Shown here in pieces: positions 44,745 to 52,731 of a stretch of 64,000 nt of DNA. Made by a program: the position numbers and the translations under genes. How positions within the stretch are numbered: the stretch's first letter is position 1; every line of letters begins with the position of its first letter. Where the stretch lies: positions 61,440-125,439 of the forward strand of contig JAEUQA010000033.1 in assembly GCA_016789845.1 (NCBI GenBank), read 5' to 3'. The notes under the pieces were generated by a model that saw only the letters and a list, made by a program, of their open reading frames with translations, did no database searches and was not told the DNA's origin. This DNA is from Chromatiales bacterium (lineage in GTDB: Bacteria; Pseudomonadota; Gammaproteobacteria; Steroidobacterales; GCA-2729495).

Positions 44745-46936
44745 TTTCCCGGCGCAAACTGCTGGCAGGGACCGCCGCGCTGGCCGGCGGCGGGCTCGTG
44801 CTCAGCTGGCTGCGGCCGGATCCGTCCGACTCGCCGCTGGTCGCCGGCGCCGGAGGCTTCAACCCCAATGCCTGGCTGCAGGTGCGCCCCGACGGCGCCA
44901 TCATCCTGCAGGTCGACAAGATCGAGATGGGGCAGGGGGTAACCACCGGCTACGTCACGCTGCTGGCCGAGGAGCTCGACGTCGTGCCCGGCCAGATCAC
45001 CACGCAGGTCGCGCCGGTGCACCCGCTGTTCCAGGATCCCGCCCAGGTGACCGGCGAAAGCCGGAGCATGGCGGGGCGCTGGGGGCCGATCCGGGAGACG
45101 GGGGCCCGCGCCCGGCAGATGCTGCTGGCCGCCGCGGCGCGCCGCTGGGACGTGGACGTTGCAACCCTCGACACGAATGGCCGCGGCGCCGTGGTCGGCC
45201 CGGGCAACCGGCTGCTGGCCTATGGCGAGCTCGCCACGGAGGCCGCGGCGGTGCCGATACCCAGGGCGGTCGTCCTGCGCAGCGACACCGGCACCCGGCG
45301 CTGGATCGGCCGCGACGTGCCGCGGCCCGACGTGCCGGCCAAGATCCTCGGCCAGGCGAAGTACGGCATCGACACGCGCCTGCCGGGCCTGCTGACGGCC
45401 ATCGTGAAGCGTCCGCCCCGGCTCCGGGCCGTCCTCAGGTCCCACGATGCCGCGGCGGCCCGGCGCCTGCCCGGCGTCCGCGACGTCTTTCCCGTCCACA
45501 GCGGCATCGCCGTCGTCGCCGACGGCTTCTGGCAGGCGCGCCAGGCGGCCGCCGCGATCGACGCGGAGTGGGAGCCGGGCCCCCTCGCCGGTGTCAGCAG
45601 CGCATCGATCCGCGCCGAGCAGGGCCGGCAGCTCGACAGCCAGGAGGGGCATCGCATCCGCGACGACGGCAACCTGGATGATGCGTTCGGCAAGGCCGGG
45701 AAAGTGCTCGAAGCGGAGTACTGGCTGCCCTACCTGGCCCACGCGACCCTGGAGCCCATGAACGCCACCGTCTGGTTCCGCGACGGGGGCTGCGAGGCCT
45801 GGATCCCGACCCAGGCGCCCGACATCGCGCGCCAGGCGATCTGCGAGGTTGCCGACCTGCCGCGCTCGGCGGTCACCGTGCATGCCACCTTCGTCGGCGG
45901 CGGCTTCGGCCGGCGCTTCATCGTGGACTACGTGACCGAGGCGGCGGAGATCGCCCGGCGCGTGCCCGGCCCGGTGCAGCTGGTCTGGACGCGGGAGGAC
46001 GATCTCCAGCACGGCTTCTTCCGGGAGGCGACCCTGCATCGACTGCGGGCCGGGCTGGACGGGGACGGGCAGCCCGTGGCCTGGCAGCACCGGCTGATCG
46101 CCGCCAGCATGAATGGCCTGGTGTTTCCGCTGACCACCTCGCTCTTCATGCCCGAGTGGGTGCCCAAGCCGGTGACGAAGGGCTTCACCGATGCCACCGT
46201 GGCGCTCTTCGACCGGTTCATGGGCTCCTTTGCCGCTCGCGAAGGCTCCAGGGCCATGCCTTACGCGGTGCCCAACGTCCGGGTGGACCTGGCGGAGTGG
46301 AATCCCGGCGTGCCCATCTCGATCTGGCGCTCGGTGGGCCACTCCTACACCTGCTTCGTCATCGAGAGCTTCATCGACGAGCTGGCGGCTGCGGCGGGCG
46401 AGGATCCCGCGGCGTTTCGCCAGCGCTACCTGAAGTACTCACCCCGCCATCTCGCGGTCCTGGATCTCGTGCTGGAGAAGAGTGGCTGGCCGACGAAGCC
46501 GCCTCCAGGGCGCCGTCGCGGCCTTGCCATCCAGGAGGCCTTCGGCAGCGTCGTGGCCCAGGTCGCCGAGGTGTCGGTTTCAGCGGACAAGACGATCCGC
46601 GTGCACCGCGTGACCTGCGCCGTGGACTGCGGCACCGCCATCAACCCGGACATCGTCCGCCAGCAGATGGAGGGCGGAATCCTCTTCGGCCTGTCCGCCG
46701 CGCTCTACGGCGAGATCACGCTGGAGGACGGCGCGGTCAGGGAGAGCAACTTCCACGACTACCGGCAGCTGCGCCTTGCCGATTCCCCGGCAATCGACGT
46801 GCACATCGTGCCGGGCAGCGAGCCGCCGACCGGCGTCGGCGAGCCCGGCGTCCCCCCGATCGCCCCGGCCGTCGCCAACGCCGTCTTCGCCGTCACCGGC
46901 CAGCGGCTGCGCACCTTGCCCCTTCGCCTGGCGTAG
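44738..46936 (+). CDS. Molybdenum hydroxylase large subunit, IorB-like, Tat-exported
   Basis: This ~732-residue protein is the molybdopterin subunit of the xanthine-dehydrogenase/isoquinoline 1-oxidoreductase group. It has IEMGQGVTTGYVTLLAEEL, FVGGGFGRRF, and the catalytic Glu in TGVGEPGVPPIAP. The first standard start codon is GTG 44798, but the in-frame codons before it read SRRKLLAGTAALAGGGLVL, a clear twin-arginine signal. The true start is therefore upstream, possibly the CTG at 44738 overlapping the SDR stop. No 2Fe-2S small subunit (IorA) gene is adjacent. The stop TAG is part of a REP element. Confidence 0.78.
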   Translation: MVVSRRKLLAGTAALAGGGLVLSWLRPDPSDSPLVAGAGGFNPNAWLQVRPDGAIILQVDKIEMGQGVTTGYVTLLAEELDVVPGQITTQVAPVHPLFQDPAQVTGESRSMAGRWGPIRETGARARQMLLAAAARRWDVDVATLDTNGRGAVVGPGNRLLAYGELATEAAAVPIPRAVVLRSDTGTRRWIGRDVPRPDVPAKILGQAKYGIDTRLPGLLTAIVKRPPRLRAVLRSHDAAAARRLPGVRDVFPVHSGIAVVADGFWQARQAAAAIDAEWEPGPLAGVSSASIRAEQGRQLDSQEGHRIRDDGNLDDAFGKAGKVLEAEYWLPYLAHATLEPMNATVWFRDGGCEAWIPTQAPDIARQAICEVADLPRSAVTVHATFVGGGFGRRFIVDYVTEAAEIARRVPGPVQLVWTREDDLQHGFFREATLHRLRAGLDGDGQPVAWQHRLIAASMNGLVFPLTTSLFMPEWVPKPVTKGFTDATVALFDRFMGSFAAREGSRAMPYAVPNVRVDLAEWNPGVPISIWRSVGHSYTCFVIESFIDELAAAAGEDPAAFRQRYLKYSPRHLAVLDLVLEKSGWPTKPPPGRRRGLAIQEAFGSVVAQVAEVSVSADKTIRVHRVTCAVDCGTAINPDIVRQQMEGGILFGLSAALYGEITLEDGAVRESNFHDYRQLRLADSPAIDVHIVPGSEPPTGVGEPGVPPIAPAVANAVFAVTGQRLRTLPLRLA

Positions 46937-47024
46937 GAGCGGCTTCAGCCGCGACTCCCCTCCCGCTCGAGACTCGCGGACTCGATTCTCGCGGGAGGGG
47001 AGTCGCGGCTGAAGCCGCTCCTAC
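46933..47024. repeat. Paired REP (BIME) between convergent genes
   Basis: GTAGGAGCGGCTTCAG at the left end is mirrored at the right end, with an inner palindrome around TCGAGACTCGCGGACTCGA flanked by CTCCCC/GGGGAG arms. The left GTAG supplies the TAG stop of the molybdenum hydroxylase gene and the right CTAC supplies the TAG stop of the DUF4126 gene on the other strand. The hairpin probably doubles as a two-way transcription stop. Confidence 0.88.
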
Positions 47025-47632
47025 GGGGACGATGCTGCCGTGCTCCAGCTGGCGATGCGCCGGAGGATCGACGCAATCCAGCGCCAGAGCTTCGGCAGCA
47101 GCCACAGCGCCGTGAGGATCGCGAACAGCAGCGCGACCAGCAGGACCACCGGCGCCACGATGGCGAGCCACACGATGCCCGGTGCCGCGACGTCCTCGAA
47201 GAGGGACGCCAGCCAGTTGGAGAAGGGCTCGGGCGAGTGGTTGATGGCCACCCGGCTGCCGGCCTTGGTGAAGTGGCTGCCCGCCGTGATGGTGCCGCCG
47301 ATGAGCCCGGCGGCGATCATCAGCGGGAGGCTGTCTTCGCCCAGTCCGCCCACCGAGCCCGCCGCGAGCAGCGCGCCGGCCGGGATCCGGATGAAGGTGT
47401 GGATCGCGTCCCACAGGCTGTCGAAGACGGGAATCTTGTCGGCGAAGAACTCTGCCACCGCCAGCGTGCCGCTGGTGCCCAGCACGATCGGGTTGGCGAG
47501 CACCTCCAGGTGCGTCGGCAGAACGATCCACCCGAGGTAGCCGGCAATGCCGATCAGGAACATGACCACGTAGAGGCGGAGGCCGCTGGCCCAGGCCAGT
47601 CCCGCCGCGAGGGCGATGCTCTGGATATCCAA
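47021..47632 (-). CDS. DUF4126 membrane protein
   Basis: This 203-residue integral membrane protein has about five to six helices (SIALAAGLAWASGLRLYVVMF, LPLMIAAGLIGGTITAG, WLAIVAPVVLLVALLFAIL). It contains family phrases such as PVFDSLWDAIHTFIRIPAG and HFTKAGSRVAINHSPEPFSN. No function is established for the family. It is 24 bp downstream of the GltS gene. Confidence 0.8.
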   Translation of the reverse strand: MDIQSIALAAGLAWASGLRLYVVMFLIGIAGYLGWIVLPTHLEVLANPIVLGTSGTLAVAEFFADKIPVFDSLWDAIHTFIRIPAGALLAAGSVGGLGEDSLPLMIAAGLIGGTITAGSHFTKAGSRVAINHSPEPFSNWLASLFEDVAAPGIVWLAIVAPVVLLVALLFAILTALWLLPKLWRWIASILRRIASWSTAASSP

Positions 47633-47656
47633 TCGGCAATGCTCCGGCGGGTAGCC

Positions 47657-48883
47657 TCAGCGCAGCCAGTTCACGAAGCCGGTGATCACCAGCGCGTTGA
47701 TGAAGTCGATGAAGAAGGCGCCCACCAGCGGCACGATGAGGAAGGCCCGCGGCGCGGGCCCGAACCGGCCGGCCAGCGTGCGCATGTTCGCCACCGCGTT
47801 GGCCGTCGTGCCCATGGCAAAGCCGACGAAGCCGCCGGCCATGACGGCCGAATCGTAGTCGCGGCCCATCAGCCGGTACGAGACGAAGATCGCCAGGGCG
47901 AGCAGAAACGCCAGCTGCACGGCGAGGATCACGAACAAGGGCAGCGCCTGGCCGGCAAGCTCCCAGATCCGGAGGTCCATCAGGGCCACGACCAGGAAGA
48001 TGTTCAGGGCGATGCCGCCGATGAACTCCATGGCGTGCTCGTCGATGCGCAGCCAGCCCGTCGAGTCGTCCAGGTTGCGCAGCCCGCAGGCGATGATCAT
48101 GGCGCCGATGTAGGCCGGTAGCGTGAACCCGGTGGCCTGGATGTAGCGGCTGACGATGCTGCCGATGCCCATCGCCAGGGCGAGGACTGCCAGGTTCCGG
48201 ATGATGGCGGTGTCCTCCTGCTCGATGTGCACGACCAGTTCGCGGACCGTCCCGGTGGCGGCGCCCGCATCCGCCGGGGCGCCGGGTCCCGGCGCCGCCT
48301 TCAGCCTGTGCCGGTGGATCAGCCAGGTGCCGACCGGGCCGCCGGCGAGGCCGCCACACACGATGCCGAATACCGCCGCCGTGATGGCGAGGACATCCGC
48401 ACCCTGCAGGCCCGCCTTCGTGAACTCGGGCGCGAAGGCGAGGCCGGTGGCCGGCCCACCCATGAGCGTCACCGAGCCGGCCATCACGCCCATCAGCGGG
48501 TTCTCCCCGAGGGCGCTCGCAACGCCCATGCCGAGCAGGTTCTGGGCAACGCAGACGATGGTGGCGAAGACGACGAAGACGGCAACCCCCAGGCCGCCCG
48601 AGCGCAGCAGTGCGGCGCTGGCCCCCATGCCGATGGTGGTGAAGAACGCCACCATCAGCAGGGGTTGGCCCATGGTTGCCAGCTGCAGGTTCAGGAAGCG
48701 GTCCCGGCAGACGAAGACCACCGCCGCGAAGAGCAGGCCGCCCACGACGGCGGACGGGATGTTGAGGCGCGTGAGCACGGGGATCCGCCGCCGGAGCAGC
48801 ACGCCCGCGTAGTAGACGACGGCGGCCAGGGTGAGGGTCTGGAGCAGGTCGAGGGTCAGGACGGGGACTGGCATTGGCGCCAT
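47657..48883 (-). CDS. gltS: Sodium/glutamate symporter
   Basis: This 408-residue carrier takes up glutamate with sodium. It has the two inverted halves of the GltS fold, with PSAVVGGLLFA, MGGPATGLAFAPEF and VMAGGFVGFAMGTTANAVAN as conserved segments and about ten helices. ATG 48883, one base after the cupin gene stop, or ATG 48874 may be the start. The cupin and DUF4126 genes appear co-transcribed. Confidence 0.9.
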   Translation of the reverse strand: MAPMPVPVLTLDLLQTLTLAAVVYYAGVLLRRRIPVLTRLNIPSAVVGGLLFAAVVFVCRDRFLNLQLATMGQPLLMVAFFTTIGMGASAALLRSGGLGVAVFVVFATIVCVAQNLLGMGVASALGENPLMGVMAGSVTLMGGPATGLAFAPEFTKAGLQGADVLAITAAVFGIVCGGLAGGPVGTWLIHRHRLKAAPGPGAPADAGAATGTVRELVVHIEQEDTAIIRNLAVLALAMGIGSIVSRYIQATGFTLPAYIGAMIIACGLRNLDDSTGWLRIDEHAMEFIGGIALNIFLVVALMDLRIWELAGQALPLFVILAVQLAFLLALAIFVSYRLMGRDYDSAVMAGGFVGFAMGTTANAVANMRTLAGRFGPAPRAFLIVPLVGAFFIDFINALVITGFVNWLR

Positions 48884-48884
48884 G

Positions 48885-49262
48885 CTAGCCGCTGCGCACG
48901 ATGAGGAGCTGCAGCGCCGCCGAGGCGCTGGCGTTTTCCGCCAGGAAGGGCGTACCCGCCGGCACGAGGACGGTGTCCCCGGAACCCGCCGGCGTCTCGG
49001 CGACAAGGCCGGGGCCCCACCTCACGCGGACGTGGCCCTCCACCACGTGGAGGAGGGTCTCGTCACCGGGCGCGAGGCACTCCGCCGTGCTGCGACCCGC
49101 CGGCACGCTCACCGTTTCGATCTGCCCGCTGGTGATCCCCGTGGGCAGGTGGGTGATTTCCGCCAGGCGCTGCAGGCCGAGGCCGCCGGCGATGTCGTCA
49201 TCCAGCTGGCCGGGTCGGAGAAGACGAACGCCTGCTGACTGGATGCCCGGGTAGCCGTTCAT
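48885..49262 (-). CDS. Cupin-domain protein
   Basis: This 125-residue single-domain cupin has the two boxes around ECLAPGDETLLHVVEGHVRV and GSGDTVLVPAGTPFLAENAS. Metal-binding histidines are few, so it may be a sensor or binding protein rather than an enzyme. It directly precedes gltS. Confidence 0.75.
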   Translation of the reverse strand: MNGYPGIQSAGVRLLRPGQLDDDIAGGLGLQRLAEITHLPTGITSGQIETVSVPAGRSTAECLAPGDETLLHVVEGHVRVRWGPGLVAETPAGSGDTVLVPAGTPFLAENASASAALQLLIVRSG

Positions 49263-49316
49263 CGCGCCAGTATCGCACGGTGAATCGGCCCACCAAATTC
49301 CGCGTCTCCTGCCGTG

Positions 49317-50153
49317 TCAGGGTTTCCGCTCGTCGTGAATGCCGTAGACGCCGACGCCCACTCTCAGGTTACGGGTTCTTGCCGCACCTTCCGCCGGCGG
49401 CGCCTCATGGCGGGACAGCCACTCGTCGACGCGCTCGAGGAAGGCCTGGCCTTCCTGTTCCAGGTAGGCCCGGAAGCGGCGGGCATCGGCTGGGCGAATC
49501 CGCGTGTTGGTCGCGCGGCCCGCGAAGCGGGAGGGTTCGCCGTCAGGCTTGCCGAGATTGAAGCTCACGGTGGTTCCCAGGTCCTCGAGCATCGACCCGG
49601 CCCTGACCATGGCATCGGGGTCCATCTGGAGCGGCATGTAGTAGCGCTTTACCACGCGCAGCTCGCCGCCGGGGAGTTCCTCGAGGGCGCCGACCCGGAC
49701 GAGCTCCCGGCGCATGGTTACCGGGGCCAGGTCGCCGCCGTAGCGCCGGCAAAGTTCCGTGAAAGACGGTCCGCCGGCCTCTGCCCGCCCGCTCTCGAAG
49801 GGCAGGTCCAGCGGCAGCCCCGCCTCGTCGGTGAAATCCGCGTCCAGGTACCAGCCCGTCAGCACCCGGGTGGCGCCATGCAGCCGGCCGGGCTCGATGG
49901 GCGGTGCTGCGGCCAGCAGGTCCCGCAGGCGCTTGACCTCACGGCGGCCGAGGCCGGTCATGATGGCGACGCGGGACATGTTGGTTGGCCGGCCGTGGAG
50001 ACCGAATTCGCTCGTGGCGACCTCCACGAGCGTCGCCTTGCAGGTGTCGCTGGCGTCCTGCCAGGTCACTCCGCTGCGCAGCAGGAGCCTGAACACGGGC
50101 CGCAGGGCCAGCCGGAGGGCGGCGAGGGCGGCGCGCTTGGGATCGTTGTTCAC
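49317..50153 (-). CDS. DUF6502-family protein
   Basis: This 278-residue protein starts with ALRPVFRLLLRSGVTWQDASDTCKATLVEVA and has GRPTNMSRVAIMTGLGRREVKRLRDLL in a helix-turn-helix-like context, as in DUF6502 proteins. It lacks a signal peptide and membrane helices. A DNA-binding regulator role is possible but not established. It lies just outside the cytochrome cluster, on the same strand as its minus-strand operon, and may or may not belong to it. Confidence 0.65.
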   Translation of the reverse strand: MNNDPKRAALAALRLALRPVFRLLLRSGVTWQDASDTCKATLVEVATSEFGLHGRPTNMSRVAIMTGLGRREVKRLRDLLAAAPPIEPGRLHGATRVLTGWYLDADFTDEAGLPLDLPFESGRAEAGGPSFTELCRRYGGDLAPVTMRRELVRVGALEELPGGELRVVKRYYMPLQMDPDAMVRAGSMLEDLGTTVSFNLGKPDGEPSRFAGRATNTRIRPADARRFRAYLEQEGQAFLERVDEWLSRHEAPPAEGAARTRNLRVGVGVYGIHDERKP

Positions 50154-50215
50154 GATGATTGGCTGTCGTCACTGTCCCCGGATGAGGAGGCTAGCATCTC
50201 ATGACGATGAGCGTG

Positions 50216-52711
50216 TCACGGCCCTCCCCACTCGCCACCGGAGAATGTCTTTGCCGTCGTGTTCCAGGTCGGGTAGGACTTCGGCCTGTGGCACCCGGAC
50301 ACATTGCAGTCCTTGGTGTTGCTGGTGCTCTCGTGATCCCTCGTCTCGACGGCGGCCGACGTGACCGTCTGGTTCTTGTAGTGACAGTAGACGCACTTGA
50401 CGCCAGTGACGGGCTTCGCGTGATCGTAGTCGATGATCCTGGCGCCAGTGTTCGTGCCGTGGCACGTCGCGCAGGTGAGGCCTGCCTTGGCCGCATCGAT
50501 GACCGGGTGAGGTGCCGTGATGTTGGGCCAGTTCTTGCCGGTCGGTGGCGTCAGGACCACGACCGACGGCACCGCGGAGGCGCCGGTCCATTTCTTGCCG
50601 GGGAAGGCGTGGCAACTGCTGCATTCGCCCAGGCCCGGCAGGGAGTGGTCGAAGGACGTGACGCCGGCGCCGGGTTTGGTGACCGTGTGGCAGGTCGAGC
50701 ACTTGGCAGGCACCGGGCTGTGGCTGTAGGTGCCTCCCCTCCAGTCCGCCTGGGTCGCGCTCTTCTCCCGGTGGCACGCGACGCAGTCGCCGGCAACCAG
50801 GCTGTGCAGGTAGTCGTTCTGGTAGGTCTTGCCGTCCGTGGACACACCCGTGCCGCGGACGGCCGCCGCCGGCTTGTCGGCCGTGTGGCAGCCCGCGCAG
50901 GTCGTTGGTTTTGGCACGTGGCTGAAGGTGCCGCCCGTCCAGTCGGTCTTCGTCGCGCTCTTCATCGCGTGGCAGCTGGCGCAGTCGCCGGCACCCTGCG
51001 TCCTGTGGAGGGTGTCGGCCGGTCGGCGGTATTCGTGGCAGGTGGCGCAGACCTTGATGGCGCTGGTGTGCGTGAAGGTGCCGCCCGTCCAGTCCGTCTT
51101 GGTCGGGCTCTTGTTGGCGTGGCACGCCGCGCAATCCCCCGAGCCACCCAATGCGTGGTCAAAGACCGGCGAGCCGGACGGTCCCACGGGGCGCTGGTTC
51201 AGGTGGCAGACGGAACACTGGCCGGGGTTCGGGCTGTGGGAGTAGATGCCCGGAGACCAGGCGCCGCCCGGGTCCAGGTGGCAGCTCTTGCAGTCGGTGG
51301 TGGCCAGCAGGGAATGCAGGAACTGGTTCGGATTGGCCGGGTGCCCCGGCCAGGCCACGTTGATGGCAGCAGCCGGGCGCTTGGCCTCGTGACAGCTGTC
51401 GCAGCGGGTGCCAACGGGCATCGTGCTGTGATCGTAGCCGGCAATGGCGCCCGTCCAGCTAACGCCGGGATTCTGGTGGCAGGCGGCGCACTCGCCGGTT
51501 CCGCCCTTCAGGTGATCGAAGCCGCTGCTCGTCACGGTCGCCGGACGTTGGGGAAGGTGGCAGTCGATGCAGGTTGCGGGTGCGGGAGTATGGGAGAAGG
51601 TGCCGCCCCTCCAGTCCGTCTTGCTGGCGCTGAAGGGGACGTGACAGCTCTTGCAGTCGCCCATCCCGGCAATCGAGTGATCGAAGGCGGGCGAGCCCAC
51701 CGGTTCCGCCGGCCGGTCCCCGGCGTGACAGTTGATGCAGGTGGCCGGAGCCGGGCTGTGCGAGAACGCCCCCCCGGACCAGTCTGTCTGCGTGACACTC
51801 TTCGGCACGTGACAGCTGACGCAATCCCCAAGGCCGCCATTGGCGTGATCGAAGGGCGGCGACCCGGCCGGTCCAACCGGGCGGATGCCCAGGTGGCAGT
51901 CGATGCAGGTGGTGGGTGCGGGGCTGTGGCTGAAGCTGCCGCCGGTCCAGTCCGTCTTCGTGGCGCTGAGCGGCGCGTGACAGCTCTTGCAGTCGCCCGT
52001 TCCCGAGATGGAGTGGTCGAAGGGCGGCGTGCCGACCGGGCCCACGGGGCGGGTACCCGCGTGGCAATCCGCGCATTTCGCCGGCGCCGGGGAGTGGGAG
52101 AAGAACCCGTCGCTCCACTTTATCCCCGGGCTGTGGTGACAGCTCGAGCAATCGCCAGTGCCGCCGGCGTCGTGGGAGAACCCGTTTACGACAGTGGTCG
52201 GCCGCTGCCCCGAGTGGCATTCGGCACAGCTGGCCGGGGCAGGCTCGTGGACGTAAGTTGCCGTGTTCCAGGAGACTCCCGCGCCTGCCGAGTGACAGGC
52301 AACGCAATCGCCCACGCCCGGGTAGGTGTGCAGCATCGTGTTGTTCACGATGGCGGTGGGGCGCGCGGTGGAATGGCAGTCGAGACACGACCCGGGAGTC
52401 GGGGTGTGGCTGAAGGCGGTGAAGACCCGCCAGGTCGCGCCACCGGCCGCATGGCACTGGCCGCAGTCCTGTCCACCGCCGTGTACCAGGGTGGCGCCCG
52501 TCGTCGTGTCGATGACCGGGGCAGGCCTGTCGCGGTCGTGGCACTTCAGGCAACTGATGTCGGCGAAGGGCGTGTGGTCGGGAATGCCGCGCTCGCCCAG
52601 TGGCTGAACCGGTTCTGGCGATGGCGGGCTCGAGCAGGCGCCGAGGCCCAGCAGCACCAGGGCGAGCAGGCCGGTCCAGCCCCCGGAACGCGGTAACAGA
52701 TGCGTTTTCAT
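50216..52711 (-). CDS. Multiheme c-type cytochrome lipoprotein, 27 heme motifs
   Basis: This 831-residue protein carries 26 CxxCH motifs plus one final CNVSGCH (CX4CH), 27 potential hemes. They come in tandem two-heme repeats of about 50 residues, of the form GDCKSCH, then TDWTGG-FSHSPAP, then TCIDCH, RP and FDH. The leader LLALVLLGLGACSS has a lipobox, so it should be anchored in the outer membrane, possibly at the cell surface. ATG 52711 (AAAGG upstream) is chosen over 52735. Such heme wires carry electrons to extracellular acceptors. It is the last gene of the minus operon starting at 55985. Confidence 0.9.
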   Translation of the reverse strand: MKTHLLPRSGGWTGLLALVLLGLGACSSPPSPEPVQPLGERGIPDHTPFADISCLKCHDRDRPAPVIDTTTGATLVHGGGQDCGQCHAAGGATWRVFTAFSHTPTPGSCLDCHSTARPTAIVNNTMLHTYPGVGDCVACHSAGAGVSWNTATYVHEPAPASCAECHSGQRPTTVVNGFSHDAGGTGDCSSCHHSPGIKWSDGFFSHSPAPAKCADCHAGTRPVGPVGTPPFDHSISGTGDCKSCHAPLSATKTDWTGGSFSHSPAPTTCIDCHLGIRPVGPAGSPPFDHANGGLGDCVSCHVPKSVTQTDWSGGAFSHSPAPATCINCHAGDRPAEPVGSPAFDHSIAGMGDCKSCHVPFSASKTDWRGGTFSHTPAPATCIDCHLPQRPATVTSSGFDHLKGGTGECAACHQNPGVSWTGAIAGYDHSTMPVGTRCDSCHEAKRPAAAINVAWPGHPANPNQFLHSLLATTDCKSCHLDPGGAWSPGIYSHSPNPGQCSVCHLNQRPVGPSGSPVFDHALGGSGDCAACHANKSPTKTDWTGGTFTHTSAIKVCATCHEYRRPADTLHRTQGAGDCASCHAMKSATKTDWTGGTFSHVPKPTTCAGCHTADKPAAAVRGTGVSTDGKTYQNDYLHSLVAGDCVACHREKSATQADWRGGTYSHSPVPAKCSTCHTVTKPGAGVTSFDHSLPGLGECSSCHAFPGKKWTGASAVPSVVVLTPPTGKNWPNITAPHPVIDAAKAGLTCATCHGTNTGARIIDYDHAKPVTGVKCVYCHYKNQTVTSAAVETRDHESTSNTKDCNVSGCHRPKSYPTWNTTAKTFSGGEWGGP

Positions 52712-52731
52712 GGGGTCAACCTTTCTCGGGT

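Noticed and set aside
50201..52696. 831-codon open frame opposite the 27-heme gene
   Set aside because: It is the antisense of a repeat-rich, high-GC gene; the minus strand has 27 heme motifs and a lipoprotein signal, which cannot be chance.
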